The notes under the pieces: model-generated
The model's database searches: none
What the model saw: only the letters and a program-made list of their open reading frames with translations
Told to the model about the DNA's origin: nothing
Part shown: positions 16,128-24,559 of the stretch, in pieces
Layout: each line of letters begins with the position of its first letter
How positions within the stretch are numbered: the stretch's first letter is position 1
Made by a program: the position numbers and the translations under genes
NCBI GenBank assembly: GCA_011052815.1
Contig: DRIG01000043.1
Span: 1-33,882 of the forward strand
DNA length: 33,882 nucleotides
Source: a candidate division WOR-3 bacterium
Lineage (GTDB): Bacteria > Hydrothermota > Tepidihabitantia > SM23-42
Reading direction: 5' to 3'

Positions 16128-17599
16128 ACGACCACCACCTTGAAATCACCGTCGTTTATCGAGTAGTCACCTTTCACCCTCAAGATCAGGTTGTATTCTT
16201 TTGACAACTTTGCAAGGGTTTCTGCATGCTGCAGACTGAGAAAATCGGCGAGTCTCGGTGACGTCCTTAACTCGACCATCTTCCCCCTTATGGTCTTTCC
16301 GTTGTTCAAAAACCATCTTTCGATGTAGCCGACAGTACTCTGGCGCGAAACTATTCTTCCTCTACCTTTACATACCGGACAGGTTTCAGTCAGAACGTGG
16401 GTGACACTCGCCCTCGAGCGTTCACGCGTGAATTGCAGGAGGCCGAATTCACTGATGCCGCCTATGCGGTAGCGGGCACGGTCGTCACGAATCAGGGTCC
16501 GGAATTCCCGAAGCATCTTGTTGACGTTTTCTCTTTTTTCCAGGTCAATGAGGTCGACGATGACCAGACCGCCGATATCACGCAGCCTGAGCTGGCGTGC
16601 AATCTCCCTCAGGGCTTCAAGATTCGTCGCAAGAGCCAGTTTTTCCGCCTGTTTTTCTTTTGAGGATTTACCGGTATTTACGTCAATGGCGACGAGCGCC
16701 TCGGTCTGATCGATAACTATATACCCTCCACTGCGCAACCATATTTTTCGTTCCTGAATGTCTTTCAACTGCTCTTCTATGTTGAACTTCTGAAAGATCG
16801 GCTGGGGGTCGTTGTACAGTTTAACACGGGATCTCATACGCGGGGACACCGAGCCGAGATAAGTAAGTATCTTTCTGTATTCTTTTTCGTCATCGATGTA
16901 GAGATTGCGGATTTCACTGTTAAAGAGATCCCGAACGGTTTTTATCACTGCGTCCGGCTCCTTGTAGATCAAAACCGGTGCAGGATCTTTTATCTGTTTC
17001 AAACTTTTCTCGTAATTACTTTTCAACAGTTCGACCTCTTTTTTGATCTCAACGGATTTGGCTTTTGCCGCTGCGGTTCGGATGATTAATCCCATTCCTT
17101 CCGGTTTTATCTGTTTTCCTATTTTAAAAAGGGTTTCCCTTTCCCGACGATGGCGGATTTTTCGGGAGACCCCGACGTTTTTTGCGTTGATCAACAGTAC
17201 GACGTATCTACCGGGAAGCGAAATAAAAGAAGTAACGCGTGGTCCTTTTATTCCGTAAGAATCTTTTGTGACCTGCACGATGATTTCCTGATTCTTTTTG
17301 AGCTTGATCTCTTCAGGTCGATATTCGTGTTCCAGTTCGACGTCGCTTTCAAAGAGGTCGGAGAATTCTTCAAACGGTATTTCATTCAGGGGAAGAAAAC
17401 CGTTTCGGTCAAGCCCGATATCAACAAACGCGGCTTTCAATCCCGGAATAAGGTTGAGTACTTTTGCTTTATAGATATGTCCTACGAGACTGTTCTGCTC
17501 CGGTCGTTCCAGGTAATACTCAAGGAGAATATTATCGACCAAAAGGGCGATTCTTGTTTCTGTGTTTGAGACACTTATAACTATTTCCTTTCTTTTCAC
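16124..17599 (-). CDS. rng: Ribonuclease E/G
   Basis: 491 residues. Start is GTG at 17597-17599, inside the stop of the preceding gene (GTGA overlap), with GGAGGT just upstream. An S1-like RNA-binding segment comes first (LVGHIYKAKVLNLIPGLKAAFVDIGLDRNGFLPL), then the RNase H-like catalytic core. The metal-binding aspartates lie in ALVAIDVNTGKSS and LVIVDLIDLEKRENV. CPVCKGRGRI is the Zn-link that joins subunits in this family. The length suits RNase G rather than the longer RNase E with its scaffold tail. It processes rRNA and mRNA in the cytoplasm. Confidence 0.95.
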   Translation of the reverse strand: MKRKEIVISVSNTETRIALLVDNILLEYYLERPEQNSLVGHIYKAKVLNLIPGLKAAFVDIGLDRNGFLPLNEIPFEEFSDLFESDVELEHEYRPEEIKLKKNQEIIVQVTKDSYGIKGPRVTSFISLPGRYVVLLINAKNVGVSRKIRHRRERETLFKIGKQIKPEGMGLIIRTAAAKAKSVEIKKEVELLKSNYEKSLKQIKDPAPVLIYKEPDAVIKTVRDLFNSEIRNLYIDDEKEYRKILTYLGSVSPRMRSRVKLYNDPQPIFQKFNIEEQLKDIQERKIWLRSGGYIVIDQTEALVAIDVNTGKSSKEKQAEKLALATNLEALREIARQLRLRDIGGLVIVDLIDLEKRENVNKMLREFRTLIRDDRARYRIGGISEFGLLQFTRERSRASVTHVLTETCPVCKGRGRIVSRQSTVGYIERWFLNNGKTIRGKMVELRTSPRLADFLSLQHAETLAKLSKEYNLILRVKGDYSINDGDFKVVVV

Positions 17600-20010
17600 T
17601 TTACCTCCATGGGAGAATATAATATACCCTCTTTTTTAATGAACATAGTTGTTCGGGTTATCTTATATGTTCTGCTCATCTCTATTGAATTATCCGTAAG
17701 AAAAGAAATGAGTTCATAGATATTAATCTTTTTCCCTCCGAAACGCAAACCACAGGTTAATACTCCATCGTCGTAATTCAACGACTCCACCCCGTCAAGT
17801 ACGTCCTTCATACCTGATTTTGTCTGGATGTAGAGCGGTTTATCACGGGGAAGCTCAAGGGGCTTTTTTATGGCGTTTCTGGGTATGTCGACTTCATAAT
17901 ATATCAGATTTATGGAACTGGAAAGAGAAGGGGCGGCGGACGGTAAGGCACGGACTTCCAGAATCCGAATGCCGTTGGGAAACGATTTATTCAGTTCCAT
18001 GGAAATGTTCCCGAAATATTGTTTCTCAAGATAAAAATCAAAAAAATCTCCTTTTGTTATCTGCCCGACGCTTTTCGGTGGGCAGAAAGAGACCTTTGGT
18101 ATCGGTGAAAATCCCTGGGTGAATTGAATCGGTAGATTAGATCTTCGCAGAGACCGATATATCGTCCGGGTGACATCACGGTGCGAAGCGTACCTGAAAG
18201 GCTCGCCGACTGAATATTTAACTCGATAGAGGATGGAAGCCGTCTTCTTTTTTGGATACCGGCCGTATCCTACATACACTTCTTTGCTTGAGAAGTGTTT
18301 TTCAATATTGCCGTCACACGCACCGCAGTTTGAGCAGGTTTTGTAATAACAATTTTCAGTGGTGATTGAATCCCGGGCACGCTCAGACTCTTTCTTCAAG
18401 AATTCCTTTGATACCCCGATGTCGATAAAGTCCCAGGGGTATTTGTCCCTGGGTTTGAGATATTCATCAGGGTCTATGCCGTGTTTTTCACACGCGGTGC
18501 GCCATTTTGAAAAATCAAATCCTTCGCGCCACTCCTCGAATTTAGCTCCCTGTTTATATACTTCTTCAATCACCGGGAATATTTTTTCGTCAGCCCTTGA
18601 GAGAAACGCTTCTATAAAAGAGACTTCCGGGGACTGATATTTGATTTCGAGACGCCGTTTTTTCATTTTTTTGATTTGTTCGATCTTGGCGTTCAACTCG
18701 GGGATCGGCGTGAATTCAACCCCTTCAAACGGGGTGTGGGGCTTTGGAATGAACGGGTTGACCGCAAGTTTTATATTGCCTTTTGAATATGCCTTTAGAA
18801 TCTGGTCGATAAGAGTATGGATCTCTTTTATATCATCTTCTTTTTCAAAGGGCAGGCCGATCATCATATATAACTTAACCTGTTTCCAGCCGAGACGGTA
18901 AGCCGTATTAATGGATGAAATGAGTTTTTCATTGGAAAATGGTTTGTTCAGTTTGTAACGCAGTTGTTCACTCGCCGTTTCAGGGGCGAAGGTGAGCCCT
19001 GTTTTCTTTATTTCTTTGAGGAGTAAACCGAGGTCTTCACTGAACAGCTCACCGCGCATCGCCGGAAGTGAAATATTGACCATCTTCTTTTTCAATATTT
19101 CATTCAACTTGCGGATCAAATTCAACAGGTCGGGATAATCAAGGATTGAGAAAGAAAGCAGGGAAATTTCTTCCCAGCCGGTTTCCCTGATTCCTTTTTC
19201 GACCGCCCTGATAATCTGTTCCGCTGGTCTGATGCGTAAGGGCCGGTTGACATAACCCGCCTGACAAAAACGGCAACCCCAGGTGCAGCCCCGCATCACT
19301 TCTATCGCAAGCCGGTCGTGGGTGATTTCACAGATCGGGACGATCGGCGGTGAAGGAATCGTCTTTTCATCCAATGACGGCACAATGGATTTTTTGATTT
19401 TCCTGTCGTATTTATGGAGTTGAGGAACCCAGATGCCCTGTATCTTTGCAAGTTCTTCCAGCCTTGTTGCCTTTTGCCCTTTGGGTATGGATTTGAGAAT
19501 TTCAGCAATTTTTTCCACGACTGTTTCGCCGTCGCCGATGACAAAGGCATCGAAGACAGGTGATAAGGGAGTCGGATTCAGGACTGCGGGTCCGCCGGCG
19601 ATGAGAATTGGCTCTCTGTCTGTTCGTTCTGAACTTTTATAAGGAATGCCGGCTAATTCAAGGAGATATAAGACCGTGGTGTAAGACAGTTCACTCTGCA
19701 GCGAGAAACCGATGAGGTCGAACTCTTTTATCGGCTTTTTCGTCTCCAGACCATAGAGTGGAATTTTTTTATTCAAAAGCTGTTCTCCGAAATCGGGCCA
19801 GGGTGCGAAGATTCGTTCGCACTGCACTCCTTCAATCCGATTGAAGAGAGAATAGATGATCTTGATGCCGAGATTCGACATACCTATTTCATATATTTCC
19901 GGAAATAGAATACCCACCACCACCGAAGGAGTCGTTTTGACGGTGATATTGTACTCCCCGCCTGTGTAGCGGATTGGTTTTTTCACCAAAGGAAGTATAT
20001 CATCAAGCAT
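17596..20010 (-). CDS. B12-binding radical SAM protein fused to DUF2344
   Basis: 804 residues, joining two families commonly found next to rng. Residues 1-230 are a B12-binding-like domain (RYTGGEYN, FPEIYEIGMSNLGIKIIY, ILIAGGPAV). The radical SAM cluster is C242-x3-C246-x2-C249 in RGCTWGCRFCQAGY; the partner motif LLSFSILDY follows. A further Cys cluster (NCYYKTCSNCGACDG) sits near 552-566. From about 590 the DUF2344 part begins (RYASHRDVTRTIYRSLRRS, FTQGFSPIPKVSFCPP). Substrate is unknown; the fixed linkage to RNase G suggests RNA or ribosome modification. It starts ATG with a weak ribosome site, after an 80-base gap. Confidence 0.92.
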   Translation of the reverse strand: MLDDILPLVKKPIRYTGGEYNITVKTTPSVVVGILFPEIYEIGMSNLGIKIIYSLFNRIEGVQCERIFAPWPDFGEQLLNKKIPLYGLETKKPIKEFDLIGFSLQSELSYTTVLYLLELAGIPYKSSERTDREPILIAGGPAVLNPTPLSPVFDAFVIGDGETVVEKIAEILKSIPKGQKATRLEELAKIQGIWVPQLHKYDRKIKKSIVPSLDEKTIPSPPIVPICEITHDRLAIEVMRGCTWGCRFCQAGYVNRPLRIRPAEQIIRAVEKGIRETGWEEISLLSFSILDYPDLLNLIRKLNEILKKKMVNISLPAMRGELFSEDLGLLLKEIKKTGLTFAPETASEQLRYKLNKPFSNEKLISSINTAYRLGWKQVKLYMMIGLPFEKEDDIKEIHTLIDQILKAYSKGNIKLAVNPFIPKPHTPFEGVEFTPIPELNAKIEQIKKMKKRRLEIKYQSPEVSFIEAFLSRADEKIFPVIEEVYKQGAKFEEWREGFDFSKWRTACEKHGIDPDEYLKPRDKYPWDFIDIGVSKEFLKKESERARDSITTENCYYKTCSNCGACDGNIEKHFSSKEVYVGYGRYPKKKTASILYRVKYSVGEPFRYASHRDVTRTIYRSLRRSNLPIQFTQGFSPIPKVSFCPPKSVGQITKGDFFDFYLEKQYFGNISMELNKSFPNGIRILEVRALPSAAPSLSSSINLIYYEVDIPRNAIKKPLELPRDKPLYIQTKSGMKDVLDGVESLNYDDGVLTCGLRFGGKKINIYELISFLTDNSIEMSRTYKITRTTMFIKKEGILYSPMEVK

Positions 20011-20024
20011 GCTGCTTCATTACC

Positions 20025-20079
20025 GACTTCTTAAGTCCCGATCCCTCGAAAATTAAAAGCGATTTCTAAAAAAATCGGG
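20025..20079. repeat. Palindromic element between oxidoreductase and radical SAM genes
   Basis: The gap 20011-20090 contains nested inverted repeats: CCCGAT (20037-20042) with ATCGGG (20074-20079), CGATTT (20060-20065) with AAATCG (20072-20077), and GACTT/AAGTC (20025-20037). Both strands carry short A or T runs. It could work as a weak terminator or mRNA end after the gamma subunit gene, or be a small dispersed repeat. Only one copy is seen here. Confidence 0.4.
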
Positions 20080-20090
20080 TACGGTGATTC

Positions 20091-20624
20091 CTATAAAAGG
20101 CCATACCCTTTTTCCAGCGCCCTGTCGTTCAAAGCCAGTTGCTCTTCGTTCGCCTTTTTGAACCGCTTGCGTTGTGCCTTTTTCAATGTTTCCAGAGAGA
20201 GTAATTTTGTCTTTTTTATCATAGCACCGAGCATAACCATATTTGCAATTCTACCCTGACCCAGTTCTTCGGCGACCGCATTGGCTTCAATGGGGATTAT
20301 CGTTATATCTTTACGTGTCGGTCTTGACTTTATAAGGGTTTTATTAAAGAAGAGCAGTCCGTTCGATTTAACCGTGGGTTCAAAACGTGTGAGAGAGGGT
20401 TCATTCATTATTATGACGATATCCGGAGCGGCGACGATCGGTGAAGCCACCGGTTCAGAGGATATGACGACCGAGCAGTTCGCTGTTCCTCCCCGCATTT
20501 CAGCTCCGTAGGAAGGAAAGAAGGTGACGTTTTTATCTTCGAGCAAACCACCGTGGGCGAGGATGATGCCTGAGCTTACGATACCCTGACCACCGAATCC
20601 TGCAATTATGATTTCTTTAATCAT
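20091..20624 (-). CDS. 2-oxoacid:ferredoxin oxidoreductase gamma subunit
   Basis: 177 residues from the ATG at 20622-20624, chosen over a longer upstream start because the family begins MIKEIIIAGFGGQGIVSSG and AAGGAGGAAAA precedes it. Other family signatures: FFPSYGAEMRGGTANCSVVIS and PDIVIIMNEPSL. This subunit completes the active site of KorA/VorA-type complexes. Its start overlaps the beta-subunit stop by four bases. Last gene of the cluster. Confidence 0.94.
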   Translation of the reverse strand: MIKEIIIAGFGGQGIVSSGIILAHGGLLEDKNVTFFPSYGAEMRGGTANCSVVISSEPVASPIVAAPDIVIIMNEPSLTRFEPTVKSNGLLFFNKTLIKSRPTRKDITIIPIEANAVAEELGQGRIANMVMLGAMIKKTKLLSLETLKKAQRKRFKKANEEQLALNDRALEKGYGLL

Positions 20625-21370
20625 TTTTCCTCCTTTGCGCGGTCCCGATATACACCCAGAGGATAGTACTGAGCCATCACTTCGCCGATCCATTTTTTCG
20701 CCTGAACAGGAGTCTGTCCCCAACCGGTCGGACACATCGACAGTATTTCAATGAGAGAAAAACCTTTATTGTCCATCTGGTTTTTGAACGCTCTCTTTAA
20801 CGCCTTTTTGGTCTTTATCACGTTTTTCGGTGTATCTACGGCGCATCGTTCCAGATAGTACGGACCATCGAGTGCTGCAAGCAGTTCACAGACTTTCATT
20901 GGATAACCCTGTTTTTTGACGTCTCGGCCGTTCACCGAGGTCGTTGATTTCATTCCGGGCAGGGTGGTCGGTGCGAGCTGACCACCTGTCATTCCGAAGA
21001 TCGCATTATTTATAAAGACGATGGTTATATTTTCATTGCGGGCACCGGCGTGGATAATCTCAGCCGTTCCAATGGCAGCGAGGTCGCCGTCTCCCTGATA
21101 ACTGAAGACGATACAATCAGGACGTACGCGTTTTATCCCCGTCGATACTGCCGGACCCCTGCCATGGGGTGGTTGAATCATATCACAGTTGAAGTATTCA
21201 TCTGCAAAGACCGAGCAACCGACCGGTGCAATGCCTATCGCCCGTTCTCTTATATTCAGCTCGACAAGCAGCTCACCGATAATCCGATGGACAATACCGT
21301 GGCCGCAACCCGGACAGTATCTCAGAAGGGTGGAAGTCAATCCTTCGGGTCTGCCAAAGAGTTTCTTCAT
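20621..21370 (-). CDS. 2-oxoacid:ferredoxin oxidoreductase beta (TPP) subunit
   Basis: 249 residues. YCPGCGHG at the N-terminus and VGCSVFADEYFNCDMIQPPHGRGPA supply the Cys ligands and cofactor contacts; SYQGDGDLAAIGTAE with INNAIFGMTGGQ is the TPP/Mg motif. The family oxidatively decarboxylates a 2-oxoacid to acyl-CoA and reduces ferredoxin. Ribosome site GGAGGTG lies within the end of the alpha gene; four-base overlaps at both ends show tight coupling. Confidence 0.96.
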   Translation of the reverse strand: MKKLFGRPEGLTSTLLRYCPGCGHGIVHRIIGELLVELNIRERAIGIAPVGCSVFADEYFNCDMIQPPHGRGPAVSTGIKRVRPDCIVFSYQGDGDLAAIGTAEIIHAGARNENITIVFINNAIFGMTGGQLAPTTLPGMKSTTSVNGRDVKKQGYPMKVCELLAALDGPYYLERCAVDTPKNVIKTKKALKRAFKNQMDNKGFSLIEILSMCPTGWGQTPVQAKKWIGEVMAQYYPLGVYRDRAKEEK

Positions 21371-22449
21371 TTTTCACCTCCGAGTATTGCCTCAACTTTT
21401 TCAAGAACTTCAGGGGGTGTCGGTACTCCTCCTCCTGGACGGCCATGGAAAGAAATCTTTGAGCGGCATTCTGTGGCAAGTTTGACGTCGTCGATCATCT
21501 GACCGCAGTTCATCTCGACTACTAGAAAATGTTCGACCTTTTTTGAAAGATCCGCCAGTACATCCGCAGGAAAGGGCCACAGGGTTATCGGTCTCAGAAG
21601 TCCTACTTTGTATCCTTTGCTCCGCGCCATCTTGATCACCGCGCTGCAGACCCGGGCACACGTTCCATAGGCGACGATGACGATATCCGCGTCATCACAC
21701 TCCAACGCATCAAAGCGCTGTTCTTTCTTTTTTATCTCTTCATACTTTTTGGTGCGTTGGTGATTCAGGGCTTCGAGTTTGCCGGGTCGTAAATCATAAG
21801 AGCGGACAACCCTTCTTTCTCTTCCTTTACATCCTGACAGCGCCCATTCCGGTTCAGGAAGACTCTCTGGATCAATCGGTTCATAACTGAATTCAACGGG
21901 TTCCATCATCTGTCCCAGAATTCCATCGGCGACGATAAGTGCCGGATTTCGATATTTCTCCGCCAGCTCAAAGGCGAGCCTGGGGAATTCAAACAGGTCT
22001 TGGGCTGAATAGGGCGCGAGGGTTATTGTAAAGTAATCACCATGACCGCCTCCCCGGGTCGCCTGATAATAGTCTGATTGGGCGGGAGCGATATTGCCGA
22101 GTCCCGGGCCGCCTCTGATGACGTTGACCACCAGAACCGGGAGGTCGGCGCCGGCGATATATGAGATGCCTTCCTGCATCAGGCTTATTCCCGGTGAAGA
22201 GGACGACGTCATCGCACGTTTTCCCGCGGCGGCGGCTCCGAAAAGCATATTGATTGCGGCTATCTCACTTTCTGTCTGGACAAAGACCCCACCTTCCTCA
22301 TTCATCCTGATCGACATAAATTCAGGAATTTCATTCTGGGGGGTGATGGGATAGCCGGCAAAGAAACGACAGCCTGCGTGGATAACTCCTTCCACCAAAG
22401 CATGATTTCCGTACATCAATTTTTTCTCTGCTTTATTCGCTTTATTCAT
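21367..22449 (-). CDS. 2-oxoacid:ferredoxin oxidoreductase alpha subunit (VorB-like)
   Basis: 360 residues. GNHALVEGVIHAGCRFFAGYPITPQNEIPE is the pyrimidine-binding start of the alpha subunit; TSSSSPGISLMQEGISYIAG, GPGLGNIAPAQSDYYQATRGGGHGDY and DGILGQMMEPVEF closely match the group usually annotated 3-methyl-2-oxobutanoate dehydrogenase VorB. The substrate may therefore be branched-chain 2-oxoacids, though 2-oxoglutarate is possible. AGGAGG sits seven bases before the ATG. Ten bases separate it from the ferredoxin subunit. Confidence 0.94.
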   Translation of the reverse strand: MNKANKAEKKLMYGNHALVEGVIHAGCRFFAGYPITPQNEIPEFMSIRMNEEGGVFVQTESEIAAINMLFGAAAAGKRAMTSSSSPGISLMQEGISYIAGADLPVLVVNVIRGGPGLGNIAPAQSDYYQATRGGGHGDYFTITLAPYSAQDLFEFPRLAFELAEKYRNPALIVADGILGQMMEPVEFSYEPIDPESLPEPEWALSGCKGRERRVVRSYDLRPGKLEALNHQRTKKYEEIKKKEQRFDALECDDADIVIVAYGTCARVCSAVIKMARSKGYKVGLLRPITLWPFPADVLADLSKKVEHFLVVEMNCGQMIDDVKLATECRSKISFHGRPGGGVPTPPEVLEKVEAILGGEK

Positions 22450-22460
22450 TTTTCGCCTCC

Positions 22461-22670
22461 TTATTTATAGACCTCAATCGCCGGTTCTGGACAGACCATA
22501 TAACAGTAACCGCATCCTTTGCACTTCGTCATATCAGTGATCGTCGCCGGATGATACCCATTCGAATTAATACGATCTGGAGAAAGGACGAGAATATCCA
22601 CCGGGCAGATATTATCGCAGCAGAGTCCGCATCCTTTACAAATTTCTTCCAAAATTCTGACTTCGGGCAT
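22461..22670 (-). CDS. 2-oxoacid:ferredoxin oxidoreductase delta (ferredoxin) subunit
   Basis: 69 residues from MPEVRILEE; AGGAGG five bases before this ATG decides it over an ATG at 22688. Two 4Fe-4S clusters are visible: CKGCGLCCDNICP (one extra residue before the last Cys) and CKGCGYCYMVCP. It passes electrons from the TPP site to free ferredoxin. First gene of the delta-alpha-beta-gamma operon. Confidence 0.95.
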   Translation of the reverse strand: MPEVRILEEICKGCGLCCDNICPVDILVLSPDRINSNGYHPATITDMTKCKGCGYCYMVCPEPAIEVYK

Positions 22671-22760
22671 CAATTCCTCCTTTCTCATACAAAAAATTTA
22701 ACAGATAAATTAGTAATTAATAATCAGAATCCAATAATTCAATCTCTGAACGCCCTTTCT

Positions 22761-22788
22761 ATTATATCCAATATAATAATAAAGTCAA
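22761..22788 (-). promoter_or_regulatory. Promoter of the oxidoreductase operon
   Basis: Minus strand: TTGACT (22788-22783), 16-base spacer, TATAAT (22766-22761). Transcription would begin near 22754, leaving a leader of about 84 bases before 22670. Its -35 box is 13 bases from that of the divergent promoter at 22802-22829. Confidence 0.85.
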
Positions 22789-22801
22789 GAAAAGGGGGGT
22801 A

Positions 22802-22829
22802 TTGACATCCGTGAAATTTAATTTATAAT
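22802..22829 (+). promoter_or_regulatory. Promoter giving a leaderless mRNA for the TPR/zinc-finger gene
   Basis: TTGACA (22802-22807), 16-base spacer, TATAAT (22824-22829). The expected start is at 22836-22838 and the ATG is at 22838-22840, so the transcript should have a leader of zero to two bases and no ribosome site. Confidence 0.85.
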
Positions 22830-22837
22830 GCTTGTAT

Positions 22838-24559
22838 ATGGCAATTTTTTTACTCTGTCTGATGTGCCAATTCAGCATTCAATATAAACAGTTCTTGAAC
22901 TCTCCGGAGAGCGAAGTCGTTTTCAAAGGGTTGACAAGGAAGGAATACAGGGTAGCGGACTTTGCCGACAACCCGGTGATATTGTGGTTTTGGCGCAGCA
23001 ATACGGGAAGTGCGGAAGCCGATTCATTTCTCAAGAAAATCCATTTGAGAAAGAATTTCCATCTTTCCGCGGTACTGCGGTGGGAAGCGAAAGAAGCCCA
23101 GACAGATGAAGAAAAGATGAACAAATTGAACCTCGCCGTTCACTTCGACTCCACGGCGATCGAGAATTTCTTCTCCATATTATCTCTGGCAATAAAGAAT
23201 CGTGATTTACAGCAAATCAAAAGCGCCTTCGCTCTTCCGATACTCACTGATTTCCGCAGTCAGTTGTTTTTAATAAGCAATATAATACTTATTTTAGCCG
23301 CCGCCGTCTTTATGTGCGGTGTCGTCTATGTTTTAATTAAAACGATTCATTATCTTCCGGCAGCGGCTCACCGTTTGGGTCCTGAAAAAGGCGGGCAGAT
23401 GCTCGACGTCGTAAAGACCATCGTCCTTTTGAGTCCCATCATAATCTTCCGTAATCTCTATCTGATTTTTATCTGTTATGCACTTCTTTTGATATTCATT
23501 ATGGACAGGCAGGAAAAGAACTGGTTACGGCTGAATCTCATCGTTTTAATCATTATGTTCGTCCTCTCGCTTCCCGTAAACAGCTTTATCTCATTCTTGA
23601 AAGAGCATAATTATAATTATCAGGTGTACGAGATGATCAACTACGACAATTCCCTTACCATTGAACCGAACGGTAAAAACAGAGAATTAATCGCCTACGG
23701 CCTTAAACAGCAGGGGAATCTTGAAAGGGCGCTTTCTCTTTATGAAGAACTTTATTACAGTGGCAACCGGAACCTCGCCGTAGTTAACAATCTGGCGAAT
23801 ATCTATTTTTTATATAATGAAGACGCCCGCGCCGAATCACTCTATAATTACGCAATCCTGTCAGGAAATAGAGGCGAGCCGTATTTTAATCTGGGACTTT
23901 TAAAATTGAAGAATATCGAGTATTCCGAATCCTCACGACTTATGGAAGAGGCGAGGAAGCGGAATTTTTCAAGCCTTCTTAAAGAGCCGGTCGACATTAA
24001 ACCGGGTAATACTGATTTTTACAAGATGGTCTTTTCCGAAAAGCTGAAATTCAACGGTCTCATCAAGTTTATCTACGTTGTCCCGCTGGTTATTATTTTG
24101 ATTCTTTCTTTCCTGCCGTTCAAATTCACACCACCGTTTTATTGCGCGACCTGTGGAAAACCTATATGCGGACGATGTCTCAAAGAGGTCGATGATGAAA
24201 TTCTCTGTGAATCTTGTTTTACAAAATTTAAGTCAGCAAAACGGGCAGAGACAGAGGAAGAACTGCGCCGGGCGGTGAGTAAGAGCAGAAGGCGGCTCAG
24301 GCGGTTTATCCTCTATGCCGTAAATCTTTTTATTCCCGGGGCGGGTCTTATATATATAAACAGACATCTCACCGGTTTTATAATCATGTTTTTCGTTATT
24401 CTCGGCTATGTCCCTCTGCTCTTTCCCAGGATATTCGTGAAACCCGCCGGTTGGATAGCGATTCCCTTCAGCCCGATCTTCATCCTTATCGCGATGATTC
24501 TTGCGTTATTTTCCTACATAATTTCGTTTTTGATAATAAAGGAGTGCGATGCCGATTGA
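22838..24559 (+). CDS. Polytopic membrane protein with TPRs and a B-box-like zinc finger
   Basis: 573 residues from ATG 22838. An in-frame TTG at 22832 would lie before the expected transcription start, so I reject it. A hydrophobic N-terminus (MAIFLLCLMCQF) and about 155 residues of possible thioredoxin-like sequence come first (NPVILWFWRSNTGSAEADSFL, without a CxxC pair). Helices follow at roughly 146-250, two or three TPRs near 265-385, another helix near 410-428, then a B-box-like zinc site: C436, C439, C444, C447, C457, C460. Four more helices close the protein. I do not recognise the family. The stop overlaps the DUF4388 gene by 11 bases, so the two probably act together. Confidence 0.82.
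   Translation: MAIFLLCLMCQFSIQYKQFLNSPESEVVFKGLTRKEYRVADFADNPVILWFWRSNTGSAEADSFLKKIHLRKNFHLSAVLRWEAKEAQTDEEKMNKLNLAVHFDSTAIENFFSILSLAIKNRDLQQIKSAFALPILTDFRSQLFLISNIILILAAAVFMCGVVYVLIKTIHYLPAAAHRLGPEKGGQMLDVVKTIVLLSPIIIFRNLYLIFICYALLLIFIMDRQEKNWLRLNLIVLIIMFVLSLPVNSFISFLKEHNYNYQVYEMINYDNSLTIEPNGKNRELIAYGLKQQGNLERALSLYEELYYSGNRNLAVVNNLANIYFLYNEDARAESLYNYAILSGNRGEPYFNLGLLKLKNIEYSESSRLMEEARKRNFSSLLKEPVDIKPGNTDFYKMVFSEKLKFNGLIKFIYVVPLVIILILSFLPFKFTPPFYCATCGKPICGRCLKEVDDEILCESCFTKFKSAKRAETEEELRRAVSKSRRRLRRFILYAVNLFIPGAGLIYINRHLTGFIIMFFVILGYVPLLFPRIFVKPAGWIAIPFSPIFILIAMILALFSYIISFLIIKECDAD

Noticed and set aside
20625-20735. Longer N-terminus for the gamma subunit
   Set aside because: The extra 37 residues do not match the family and lie over the beta-subunit coding end; AAGGAGG marks the ATG at 20624.
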